A stretch of 52,769 bases of DNA from an uncultured Desulfobacteraceae bacterium. GTDB taxonomy: Bacteria > Desulfobacterota > Desulfobacteria > Desulfobacterales > UBA2174. Of this stretch, positions 1-7,470 are shown piece after piece. The position numbers and the translations under genes were made by a program. The notes below the pieces were generated by a model. The model had not been told where the DNA came from. It made no database searches and was given only the letters and a program-made list of their open reading frames with translations. Location of the stretch: the NCBI GenBank assembly GCA_937982505.1, contig CALJLV010000020.1, positions 1-52,769 of the forward strand, given 5' to 3'. The stretch's first letter is position 1. The number at the start of each line of letters is the position of its first letter.

Positions 1-449
1 ATCAACCCCCGGAGAAAAAAGTCGGCCTGAGGACGCCCGGCGGCCTGGATGGCCGCATCCGGGTCGTTATTCAGGAACGCCTGGATTTCGGCCTGGGCGA
101 CCTGGGCGCGGATGGTTTCCGGGCTGATGGTCTGCAGTCCCAGCCGCCTCATGCGCAGATTGATCTCTTCGAAAAGCGGTCCGTCGTCGCCGGCGGTGCG
201 CCGCGCGCGTCCCTGGTCGAGAATTTCACCGATCAGGGTGGCGATGCGCCGATTCTTGAGCTTTCGGGCGCAGGGGGTGGCCAGGAGCCGGGCGATCTCG
301 TCGTCGCGCGACGAAACCTGGGCCGCCTCCTGGGCGGCCTCCCGGGCCTCGTGCTCAGAGAAGGAAAACCCCGAAGCCAGCAGGAACAAGATGAGCAGGA
401 TAGCGGCCGTGGCCCCTCTCCGGCGCCGGACAAAAAAGGGATGACCCAT
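1..449 (-). CDS. Partial exported or membrane-anchored protein of unknown function
   Basis: This frame stays open from an ATG at 449 to the left edge, so the gene is cut by the window and only about 149 N-terminal residues are visible. The N-terminus has a run of arginines followed by a hydrophobic stretch (about residues 13-30), which looks like a signal peptide or membrane anchor. The rest is helix-rich and charged, with many Ala, Arg and Gln, and contains one Cys near residue 60. I do not recognise a family. It is the first of a series of minus-strand genes and lies 90 bp downstream of the lytic transglycosylase, so it may be co-transcribed with it. Coding status is likely because the frame is open throughout and the signal-like start is convincing; function is unknown. 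Confidence 0.6.
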   Translation of the reverse strand, partial: MGHPFFVRRRRGATAAILLILFLLASGFSFSEHEAREAAQEAAQVSSRDDEIARLLATPCARKLKNRRIATLIGEILDQGRARRTAGDDGPLFEEINLRMRRLGLQTISPETIRAQVAQAEIQAFLNNDPDAAIQAAGRPQADFFLRGL

Positions 450-539
450 GGGGGAGATCACTCCATTTTCAGGTTCAGGCGGCGATTTTCATCATTACGT
501 GCCGACAGGTTGAATGACAAGCCCGATTATCACCAGCGC

Positions 540-1211
540 CTATCCTTCGCGGTAGGCGGTAAAATAGCGCATCACCTTCTGGACGTAATCCTGGGTTTCG
601 GGAAAGGGTGGAATGTTGTTGTACTGCTCCACAGCCCCGGGGCCGGCATTGTAAGCCGCCAGCGCCAGGTGGAGATTTTTGTCGAAGCGATCGAGCATCT
701 GGCTCAGATAACGGCTCCCGCCCATGATGTTCTGACGGGGATTGAAAGGGTCGTTCACCTGGAGCGGTTTGAGGTTGGCGGGCATGATCTGCATCAGGCC
801 CAGGGCTCCGCGCTTGGACACGGCCCGCGGGTCAAAGTCCGATTCGGCCTTGATCACCGCCTTGATCAGGGCCTTGGAAAGCCCGTAGAGCTCGGCCGCC
901 TCGGCGATGATCGGATCGAAGAGGGACGGCGCCGGCCGGGTTGCGGTAAATGTCCGTTCGCGCAGAAAAATCTTGTACTTGCCGGAGGTGGGCGCATTGG
1001 TGAAATGCATCACCCCCCGGGCGTCGATATAGCGATAGATATCGGCCTGGACCGGACCGGACCAAATCCCTGCCGAGACCAGCATCGCGGCCAAAATTGA
1101 CCCGCCCCGCACCATCCTGTGCAACTGTCCTGCTGGCATCTGTTTGCCGATCATGGCGGTTTTTAGGGCCGCGACGGGCGGGGTTTCAACCTTTTGCGTC
1201 CAGAATCTCAA
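540..1211 (-). CDS. Lytic transglycosylase with DUF4124 and SLT domains
   Basis: This is a periplasmic murein hydrolase that cleaves the MurNAc-GlcNAc bond to give 1,6-anhydro products. After a hydrophobic signal segment there is a DUF4124-like segment (motif IYRYIDARGVMHFTN). A Slt/MltC-type lysozyme-fold domain follows, with the catalytic glutamate in KAESDFDP, the GLMQIMP motif and ALAAYNAGPGAVE. The frame is open for 223 codons. The first about 20 codons overlap the osmC-like gene upstream, so the true start is probably an internal ATG at 1154, or the one just before the hydrophobic segment. The gene closes a minus-strand operon with the OsmC-like gene and the 144-aa unknown gene. The family call is firm; the start is not. 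Confidence 0.88.
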   Translation of the reverse strand: MRFWTQKVETPPVAALKTAMIGKQMPAGQLHRMVRGGSILAAMLVSAGIWSGPVQADIYRYIDARGVMHFTNAPTSGKYKIFLRERTFTATRPAPSLFDPIIAEAAELYGLSKALIKAVIKAESDFDPRAVSKRGALGLMQIMPANLKPLQVNDPFNPRQNIMGGSRYLSQMLDRFDKNLHLALAAYNAGPGAVEQYNNIPPFPETQDYVQKVMRYFTAYREG

Positions 1212-1599
1212 AGGCGGTTTCGATCTTGGCCTTGCCCCCCACCGTGGCCGCCACCGAGCAGTACTTGTTGACCGACAGGTCGATGGCCTGGGCCACGGCT
1301 TTTTCGGTCAGATGCGGGCCCCGCAATCGATAGGTCACGCGGATGGTATGGTAGGCCCAGGGCGGTCTCGGGTCCCGCTCGCCATCCACGACCACCTCGA
1401 AGGCGTCGAGAGCGTAACGCTTTTTTTCCATGATTTGCACCACATCATAGCCCGAGCATGCCGCCAGGGCCACCAGCAGCATCTCGCTGGGCCGCACACC
1501 GGTCGCCGGATCGTCCCCCGAAAGCACGATGCTGTGGCCGTTGGAATCGGTTCCCACAAACTGGCGCGCCCCAACCCAAGTGACGTTAACGGTGGGCAT
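1186..1599 (-). CDS. OsmC/Ohr family protein
   Basis: This 137-residue protein belongs to the OsmC/Ohr fold, a family that includes thiol-dependent peroxidases reducing organic hydroperoxides. Visible features are the N-terminal strand region (VTWVGARQFVGTDSNGHSI), the central helix segment PSEMLLVALAACSGYDVV with the first conserved cysteine, and a C-terminal half ending in a typical AVAQAIDLSVNKYCSVAATV strand-helix with the second cysteine. The start is supported by a strong AGGAGGAG sequence directly upstream. It overlaps the preceding gene by 14 bp, so the two are probably translationally coupled. Many OsmC homologues are not true peroxidases, so I name only the family. Confidence 0.88.
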   Translation of the reverse strand: MPTVNVTWVGARQFVGTDSNGHSIVLSGDDPATGVRPSEMLLVALAACSGYDVVQIMEKKRYALDAFEVVVDGERDPRPPWAYHTIRVTYRLRGPHLTEKAVAQAIDLSVNKYCSVAATVGGKAKIETAFEILDAKG

Positions 1600-2020
1600 C
1601 AGTCTCCTCCTGGCGCGGGTGGAAAAACGGTTTCAGGGCTTGCTGGTAGCGGCGCATCACCAGATTGCGCGCAAATGTCGGCCGGGAAAGATAGTCTAGG
1701 GCGCCTTCCAGGTACCGGGCCACCGTGCGGTCAAAAAGAAGATCCTTTTCTTGCGCAGCGATGAAGGTCCGCTCCAAACGCTTTTCAAAGACCACCCGAT
1801 CACCGACGCGGCGCCGGACCTCACCCAGCTCCAGATGGGCGGACCCGCCGGCCAGCACCGCCTCGATCACCGGAACGGTCACCCGAAAGACGGCGTTCAC
1901 CTGCCAGCGGTCGCCGGCCAAAGGACGGCTGGCGTCGATGACTTCCAGACAGGCGCCGTTTTCCAGCGCCAGCGTTTGGACCACTTGCGGGCTCGCGTTT
2001 TGGATGGAAGGTTGCGACAT
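1586..2020 (-). CDS. Conserved-looking protein of unknown function (144 aa)
   Basis: I do not recognise this protein. It is soluble, with alternating hydrophobic strands (CLEVIDASRPL, WQVNAVFRVTVPV) followed by an Arg-rich helical half ending in a long basic helix (YLSRPTFARNLVMRRYQQAL). No signal peptide or cysteine motif is visible. Two starts are possible: ATG at 2020, with AGGAG 13 nt upstream, or TTG at 2029, with the same AGGAG only about 4 nt away. It heads a three-gene minus-strand operon with the OsmC-like gene and the lytic transglycosylase. A sigma70-like promoter and a perfect palindrome lie just upstream. Confidence 0.65.
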   Translation of the reverse strand: MSQPSIQNASPQVVQTLALENGACLEVIDASRPLAGDRWQVNAVFRVTVPVIEAVLAGGSAHLELGEVRRRVGDRVVFEKRLERTFIAAQEKDLLFDRTVARYLEGALDYLSRPTFARNLVMRRYQQALKPFFHPRQEETDAHR

Positions 2021-2042
2021 GGGCGCCAACGTTCTCCTGTCT

Positions 2043-2098
2043 TGAACATTTCGTTCAGGGAATCAACATCTTATAATGAATTTTGCTCGATTGGTAAA
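2043..2098 (-). promoter_or_regulatory. Promoter plus palindrome ahead of the unknown/OsmC/transglycosylase operon
   Basis: On the minus strand TTTACC (2093-2098) and TATAAG (2070-2075) are 17 bp apart, a good sigma70-like pair. Between the promoter and the start codon lies the perfect palindrome TGAAC-ATTTC-GTTCA (2043-2057), placed where a repressor could block early elongation. The regulator is unknown. The arms resemble the GAAC/GTTC arms of Gram-positive SOS boxes but with a 5-bp rather than 4-bp spacer. Confidence 0.45.
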
Positions 2099-2295
2099 GC
2101 AAAACTCGAACACGGCGGTTGGCGATTCAGGGCTTGATCCTGAACCCATTTTGTTTCAAGCTGCAGACCGTTGATGGTTCTGGCTTGCCTAACCCCGCAG
2201 ATCCGCGCCAACCCACGCTGTGTGTGGAGCGACGGCGGCCCTTGCGCGCAGGTTTTTTCCCCGGGACCCGCCCTGAACCGCGGAAAGGAGAACGG

Positions 2296-3174
2296 ATGGT
2301 ATTGCGCGGATACCTGCTGATCATTGCCGCGGCCCTGCTCTGGGGCAACATCGGTCCTTTTTCGCGGCTGGCCTTCAGCCAGGGGGTGGCGCCCATGGAA
2401 GTGGCCTTCTGGCGGGCGGTGCTGGCCTGGCTGCTGTTCGGAACCCACGCCCTGCTGCGCCGCGAATTGCGCATCCGACGTCGCGACAGCGCGCACCTGG
2501 CGATTTTCGCCCTCATGGGAGTATCGGTTTTCTATGGCAGCTACCAGGTCGCCGTCAACCGAGGCGGGGCTGCCCTGGCCGCGGTCCTGCTCTACACCGG
2601 TCCGGCCTGGGTGGCCGTCCTGGCGCGCATGGTATTCAAGGAGGCCATGACACCGGTCAAACTCTTGGCCTTGGGGCTGACCCTGACCGGGGTGCTGGGG
2701 GTTTCGGCCGGATCGAGCGATCAGGTTCTGGAGGGCGGTCTGGATCTGATGGCCATCGGCGCCGGCCTGCTGTCGGGTTTTTGCTACTCGCTGTACTACA
2801 TCTACGGCAAGTACTTCTCAGGACGCTACAGCTCTCCGAACCTCTTTCTCTACATGCTGCCCATCGGCGCCCTGAGCCTCTTTCCCCTGGTGGATTTCGG
2901 ACCCAAGACGCCCACCGCCTGGCTCTCCCTGGTGGCCCTGGCCTTTTTTTGCACCTACGGGGCTTATTATTGCTACTACCTGGGCCTCAAATACCTGGAA
3001 GCCTCCCGGGCGGCCATCACCGCCACCCTGGAGCCGGTGGTGGCCGCCGTGGTGGCCTATCTCTGGTGGGGGGAATACTTCACGGCCCTCGGTTATGCCG
3101 GCAGCGCCCTGATCCTTGCGGCTGTGGTTCTGGTGGTCTGGGACGGAACCCGGAGGCGTTACAATTCTTCATAG
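2296..3174 (+). CDS. EamA/DMT-family transporter (10 TM)
   Basis: This 292-residue inner-membrane protein has ten hydrophobic segments in two homologous halves, typical of EamA (drug/metabolite transporter) permeases, which export amino acids, nucleosides or other small metabolites. Recognisable elements are the N-terminal LLWGNIGPFSR segment, the repeat-1 end near AAVLLYTGPAWVAVLARM, and the repeat-2 end ASRAAITATLEPVVAAVVAYLWWGE, a hallmark of the family. The ATG at 2296 is chosen because AAGGAG lies 5 nt upstream; the frame is open further upstream but has no ribosome site there. Its 3' end overlaps the convergent EcsC gene by 16 bp. The substrate cannot be deduced. Confidence 0.9.
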   Translation: MVLRGYLLIIAAALLWGNIGPFSRLAFSQGVAPMEVAFWRAVLAWLLFGTHALLRRELRIRRRDSAHLAIFALMGVSVFYGSYQVAVNRGGAALAAVLLYTGPAWVAVLARMVFKEAMTPVKLLALGLTLTGVLGVSAGSSDQVLEGGLDLMAIGAGLLSGFCYSLYYIYGKYFSGRYSSPNLFLYMLPIGALSLFPLVDFGPKTPTAWLSLVALAFFCTYGAYYCYYLGLKYLEASRAAITATLEPVVAAVVAYLWWGEYFTALGYAGSALILAAVVLVVWDGTRRRYNSS

Positions 3175-3941
3175 ATCCGACGCACCGTCTCCGTACCGTG
3201 AAGGCGCTCCAGACGGCGGATGGTGAAGTGGGCTTTGGCGATGTCTTGAAAATGATCGATGAAGAGGGTGTTGATCAGCGCCCCCCCGAAGGCGCCGACC
3301 AAAGGCACCGCCTGGGCTGCCGCCTTTTCGGAAACCACGATGGAAAAGCGGGCGCCAATCTGGTTAACGAGGCGTACAAGGGCCGGAGCGCCTTTGTCCG
3401 AAATGGTCTTCTGGGCCAGATGGGCCGCAGCGTCGGAAACCGTTTTGGCCATGGCCGTGCGAACCGTAAAGTAGCCGGTTTCAGCCGCCTCGTTGCGTCT
3501 TGAGAGGCCTCCCAGGGCCAGTACCTGAATGCATTGAAGCCTTGTCGCAGGGGAGGACAGATCTTCGCCCTGGCTGCGGGCAATGTCGGCAATGGATCGG
3601 AGCATGATCGCCGTGGAAACGGGCAACTCTACGGCCAACGCAGCCAGGCCAAAGGCACCTCCGGCCGCTCCGCTGGTTACCGCTGCCAGCTTGTGCCACC
3701 AGTTGGAGGGCGGATCCGCCGTGACGCCTGGCTTCATGGTCCACAAAGCAAACCTCAGGGCGGCCTCGATGGTCTGGCGCGCGGTCTCTTTGACCGCCGC
3801 ATGCCATTTATCGGGCAGCAGGGCCAAGCCCTCCTCAATGGGCATGCCAACCATGTCGCTGATTTTGGCCGCCAGGCCGGGATGCTCCAGAACTTGCCGG
3901 GCCGTCCTGAGCGCTTCGATTTCAAGAGGTGTAAGGGGCAT
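3159..3941 (-). CDS. EcsC family protein
   Basis: This 260-residue protein matches the EcsC family, whose founding member is coded with an ABC exporter in Bacillus; the molecular role is not established. Supporting features are a charged helical N-terminus, the glycine/alanine-rich hydrophobic segment near residues 85-115 (AAVTSGAAGGAFGLAALAVE, then LPVSTAIMLRSIADIA), and the C-terminal segment with VPLVGAFGGALINTLFIDHF, which is characteristic of EcsC proteins. It stands alone here: the gene on one side is convergent, and the deacylase lies 86 bp downstream of nothing shared. Expect membrane association through the amphipathic Gly/Ala-rich stretches. Confidence 0.82.
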   Translation of the reverse strand: MPLTPLEIEALRTARQVLEHPGLAAKISDMVGMPIEEGLALLPDKWHAAVKETARQTIEAALRFALWTMKPGVTADPPSNWWHKLAAVTSGAAGGAFGLAALAVELPVSTAIMLRSIADIARSQGEDLSSPATRLQCIQVLALGGLSRRNEAAETGYFTVRTAMAKTVSDAAAHLAQKTISDKGAPALVRLVNQIGARFSIVVSEKAAAQAVPLVGAFGGALINTLFIDHFQDIAKAHFTIRRLERLHGTETVRRIYEEL

Positions 3942-4027
3942 GGCGCAACGCCTTTTAAATCCCGCCGAGGCGCATCTTTTCGTTGTCGTGCCCAGAGCGC
4001 TGGGAAAATCGCTTCCAACTCAATGCG

Positions 4028-4513
4028 TTACGCCGCCAGATCAAGCCATCTGCCGCCGGTAAGCGGTTCCAGATCCGCCGGCCGAAGGGGGAAAACGGCA
4101 AACGGCGTGCCGGCGGCGGCCCAGATCACCGCGTAGCGCATCAGGTCCAGATCAATTAAGGTTTCCAATGGTTCGAGATGGCCGGCCGGTGGAATCCCGC
4201 CGATGGCATAGCCGACCCGTTCCTTGACAAAGGCGGCGTCGGCCTTGCCCAGTTTGAGACCCGTGGCCGCCTCGATCTTCTTGAGGCTGACGCGGTTGGC
4301 CCCCGATGCAATCACCAGGACCGGCCGATCCTGGTGATATTCGCGAAACACAAGAGATTTGGCAATCTGGCCCACCTCGCAACCGACGCTGTCGGCCGCC
4401 TCCTGAGCGGTACGGGTGGAACCTGGCAGTTCCTGAACACGGAAATCAAACCCCCTGTCGGAAAGATAGTTCTGTACCCGACAGGCGCTGTCGCTCAATC
4501 TTGCGGTATTCAT
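4028..4513 (-). CDS. YbaK/EbsC (Cys-tRNA(Pro)-type) aminoacyl-tRNA deacylase
   Basis: A 161-residue YbaK/ProX-fold protein. Such enzymes hydrolyse mischarged aminoacyl-tRNAs in trans, for example Cys-tRNA(Pro). Family signals include TAQEAADSVGCEVGQIAKSL near residues 30-50, followed by RPVLVIASGANRVSLKKIE and the catalytic-pocket GYAIGGIPPAGH motif near residue 112. The start is set at ATG 4513 because GAGGAG lies about 7 nt upstream, although the frame extends 15 codons further. It is a single gene, divergent from pstC across a 269-bp intergenic region that holds the Pho-box array. Which misacylated tRNA it edits is not decidable here. Confidence 0.85.
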   Translation of the reverse strand: MNTARLSDSACRVQNYLSDRGFDFRVQELPGSTRTAQEAADSVGCEVGQIAKSLVFREYHQDRPVLVIASGANRVSLKKIEAATGLKLGKADAAFVKERVGYAIGGIPPAGHLEPLETLIDLDLMRYAVIWAAAGTPFAVFPLRPADLEPLTGGRWLDLAA

Positions 4514-4650
4514 CGCAGCACTCCTCGTTGACGGAAGATCTCTATCACCCGGATCCATTTATCACTTCCACGGCCTTCCCGCCAGGTGCCGGCGACTGGG
4601 GGTTTTCGCTCAGATCCCGTCTTTTTGAATTGATTGTCTTCAGGCGTTGT

Positions 4651-4690
4651 CTCAACAAATTCTAACAATCGGCTAACCTCAAGCTGACAG
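4651..4690 (+). promoter_or_regulatory. Pho-box-like array: four 7-bp repeats at an 11-bp period
   Basis: Four direct repeats start exactly 11 bp apart at 4651, 4662, 4673 and 4684: CTCAACA, CTAACAA, CTAACCT and CTGACAG. PhoB/PhoP response regulators bind 7-bp direct repeats separated by 4 bp, the same period, with related sequences (CTGTCAT in E. coli, TT-ACA types in Bacillus). The array lies 93 bp before pstC, and a -10-like TATCTT follows at 4699-4704. The repeat geometry is directly visible; binding by PhoB is inferred. Confidence 0.65.
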
Positions 4691-4782
4691 ACCCACTCTA
4701 TCTTTCGCTGGAAAAGAAAACGCCGCGGCAAAGCCTAGCGATCCGGCTTTGCTCTGCCTTCCATCCTTGGAACTGGAATGCA

Positions 4783-6171
4783 ATGAGGCCCACAACCCTG
4801 TTTTTCATTATCCTGGCCCTTTCCGGGGCCGCCTATCAACTGGGACAGCGGCGCGCCTGGAACGTGGGCAAATCGCTCGGAGGACTGAAAAACCTCCACT
4901 CCCGACCAGCCTACTACGGCTTGCTGGCCGCGCTCTGGTGCGCCATTCCGGCTCTGATTGTCTTTGCCGCCTGGCAGGCTTTTGAAACCCGCATCATCAC
5001 CGGGCTGGTGGTGGCGGCGCTTCCCGAATCCGTCCAATCCCTGCCGGAAAGCCGTCTCGGCCTGGTGGTCAACGACATCCGCAACCTGGTGGCCGGCAAT
5101 ATCGTCTCGGGACAAATTGATCCGGCCATGCGCCAGGCCGCCGACCGTTACCGAAGTTTGCAGGCCGCCAGCCACGCGGCCCTGGCCGTGATCGTCCTGT
5201 GCCTTGGTTGTGCCGGGGCCTATGCCGTGCGCCGGAACATCACCTTGACCCTCAAGGCCCGCAACCACGTCGAGCGGGTCATCACCTGGGGGCTTGTGCT
5301 CTGCTCCACCCTGGCCATCTTTACCACCATAGGGATCGTCCTGTCGGTGCTCTACGAATCGATCCGTTTTTTCAAAGCGGTGCCGGCAACCGAGTTTCTC
5401 TTCGGATTGAAATGGAGCCCTCAAATGGCCATCCGCGCCGATCAGGTGGGCTCCTCGGGCGCTTTCGGCGCCGTGCCGGTATTTGCCGGGACCGCCCTGA
5501 TCTCGACCATCGCCATGCTGGTGGCCGTTCCCATCGGCCTGATGTCGGCCATCTACCTGTCCGAATACGCCGGCCGGCGCTTTCGGGCCGTGGCCAAACC
5601 CCTGATCGAAATCCTGGCCGGCATCCCCACTGTGGTTTACGGGTATTTCGCCGCCCTGACCGTGGCGCCGGTTATCCGCCGCACCGGATCACTGGCGGGC
5701 CTGGACGTCTCTTCCGAAAGCGCCCTGGCCGCCGGGTTGGTGATGGGGGTCATGATCATCCCATTCGTCTCTTCCCTGTCCGACGACGTCATCAACGCCG
5801 TACCCCAGGCATTGCGCGACGGGGCCTACGGTCTGGGCGCCACCAAGTCGGAAACCATCCGCCAGGTGGTGATTCCGGCGGCCCTGCCGGGGATCGTGGG
5901 CGGCGTCCTGCTGGCCGTCTCCCGGGCCATCGGCGAAACCATGATCGTGGTCATGGCTGCGGGCCTGGCAGCCAACCTGACGGTCAACCCCTTGCAGGCG
6001 GTGACCACCGTCACCGTGCAGATCGTCACCTTGCTGATCGGAGACCAGGAATTCGACAGCCCCAAGACCCTGGCCGCCTTTGCCCTGGGACTGCTGCTGT
6101 TTGTCGTCACCCTGATCCTCAATTTGATCGCCCTTCACGTGGTGCGCACATACCGGGAACAGTATGAATAA
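4783..6171 (+). CDS. pstC: Phosphate ABC transporter permease PstC
   Basis: PstC is one of two inner-membrane permeases of the high-affinity phosphate importer. The core (about residues 165-462) has the PstC signature segments, including FLFGLKWSPQ and GSSGAFGAVPVFAGTALIS, the cytoplasmic EAA-type loop GAYGLGATKSETIRQVVIPA near residue 350, and IGETMIVVMAAGL. At 462 residues it is far longer than the about 300-320 usual for PstC. The extra about 150 N-terminal residues contain two or three further hydrophobic segments around a hydrophilic loop; the same extended architecture is known in some PstC proteins. It is first in the pst-phoU operon, behind the Pho-box array, and overlaps pstA by 8 bp. 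Confidence 0.93.
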   Translation: MRPTTLFFIILALSGAAYQLGQRRAWNVGKSLGGLKNLHSRPAYYGLLAALWCAIPALIVFAAWQAFETRIITGLVVAALPESVQSLPESRLGLVVNDIRNLVAGNIVSGQIDPAMRQAADRYRSLQAASHAALAVIVLCLGCAGAYAVRRNITLTLKARNHVERVITWGLVLCSTLAIFTTIGIVLSVLYESIRFFKAVPATEFLFGLKWSPQMAIRADQVGSSGAFGAVPVFAGTALISTIAMLVAVPIGLMSAIYLSEYAGRRFRAVAKPLIEILAGIPTVVYGYFAALTVAPVIRRTGSLAGLDVSSESALAAGLVMGVMIIPFVSSLSDDVINAVPQALRDGAYGLGATKSETIRQVVIPAALPGIVGGVLLAVSRAIGETMIVVMAAGLAANLTVNPLQAVTTVTVQIVTLLIGDQEFDSPKTLAAFALGLLLFVVTLILNLIALHVVRTYREQYE

Positions 6172-7444
6172 ACACACCTCATCCCAAGCCGGGGCCATGG
6201 CCGTCGTGCGCCGAGGAATGGCCAAGCGCTATCGCGCCGAACGGCGCTTTAAGGCCATGGGGATCCTGGCCATCGGCGCCAGCCTCCTCTTTCTGGCCCT
6301 GCTGTTTGCCAGCATTGTGGGCAACGGCTACAGCGCATTCCAGCAGACGTACATCCAACTGGAAGTTTTTCTGGACCCGGAAGCCTTCGCCGACACATCC
6401 CTGGCCGCGGCCGACTATCCCGGCATGATCAAGCAGGCCCTGCGCCGGATGTTTCCCGACGTCTCCGGGCGCGGCGACCTGCGCCAGCTCTACGCCGTCG
6501 TCAGCTCCGGGGCCGGATTCGATCTGCACCAACGGGTCCTTCAAGGGCCCCAACTGGTCGGTCAGACCCTTCAGGTCTGGGTGCCGGCCGACGACGACGT
6601 CGATATGCTCGTCAAGGGCCATTTCCGTGGAGACGGCGCCCAGAGTGAAGGGCGCTTGAGCGAGTTGCAGCGTGGATGGATCGACCGGCTCAAGACTGAA
6701 AACAGGATCGAGAAGCGGTTCAACCGGACCTTTTTCACCGCCGGCGACTCCCGCGAGCCGGAACTGGCCGGGATCCGGGGGGCAGTGGCGGGATCGTTTT
6801 TCACCCTCGTGGTGACGCTGGTCCTGTCTTTTCCCATCGGCGTGGCCGCGGCCCTCTACCTGGAGGAGTTTGCGCCCCAAAACCGCTGGACCGACTTGAT
6901 CGAGGTCAACATCAACAACCTGGCGGCGGTGCCATCCATCGTCTTCGGCCTGCTGGGTCTGGCGGTTTTTCTCAACTTTTTCGGTCTGCCGCGCTCGGCC
7001 CCCCTCGTGGGCGGCCTGGTGCTGACCCTGATGACCCTGCCCACCATCATCATCGCCAGCCGGGCCGCGCTCACGTCGGTGCCGCCGTCGATCCGGGAAG
7101 CGGCTCTGGGCATCGGCGCCTCCAAGATGCAGATGGTGCTGCACCATGTGCTGCCCTTGGCCCTGCCCGGCATGCTCACCGGCACCATCATCGGCATGGC
7201 CCGGGCCCTGGGCGAGACCGCCCCCTTGCTGATGATCGGGATGGTGGCGTTCATCGTCGATGTTCCCGGCAGATTAACCGATCCGTCCACCGTGCTGCCG
7301 GTCCAGATCTACCTGTGGGCCGACAGCCCGGAACGGGCCTTCGTGGAGCGCACCTCGGCGGCCATCATGATCCTGCTGGCCTTTCTGATCGTGATGAACG
7401 CCGCGGCGGTCTATTTGCGCAAGAAGTTCGAGAAACGGTGGTAA
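6164..7444 (+). CDS. pstA: Phosphate ABC transporter permease PstA
   Basis: PstA is the second permease of the phosphate importer and pairs with PstC. It has a basic cytoplasmic N-terminus and a first membrane helix at about residues 35-60, then a long hydrophilic, presumably periplasmic, region of about 140 residues. The five-helix permease core follows, with AVPSIVFGLLGLAVF, the EAA loop ALGIGASKMQMVLHHVLPLA and ALGETAPLLMIGMVAF. At 426 residues it is longer than E. coli PstA (about 296); the extra length is the N-terminal periplasmic domain. The ATG overlaps the pstC stop by 8 bp, so coupled translation is likely. Confidence 0.93.
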   Translation: MNKHTSSQAGAMAVVRRGMAKRYRAERRFKAMGILAIGASLLFLALLFASIVGNGYSAFQQTYIQLEVFLDPEAFADTSLAAADYPGMIKQALRRMFPDVSGRGDLRQLYAVVSSGAGFDLHQRVLQGPQLVGQTLQVWVPADDDVDMLVKGHFRGDGAQSEGRLSELQRGWIDRLKTENRIEKRFNRTFFTAGDSREPELAGIRGAVAGSFFTLVVTLVLSFPIGVAAALYLEEFAPQNRWTDLIEVNINNLAAVPSIVFGLLGLAVFLNFFGLPRSAPLVGGLVLTLMTLPTIIIASRAALTSVPPSIREAALGIGASKMQMVLHHVLPLALPGMLTGTIIGMARALGETAPLLMIGMVAFIVDVPGRLTDPSTVLPVQIYLWADSPERAFVERTSAAIMILLAFLIVMNAAAVYLRKKFEKRW

Positions 7445-7470
7445 TTCAACAACAGCAAAAGGAGAAACAA

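Noticed and set aside
2043..2057. LexA/SOS box at the palindrome TGAAC-ATTTC-GTTCA
   Set aside because: The spacer is 5 bp, not the 4 bp of Gram-positive SOS boxes, and the controlled genes are not SOS genes.
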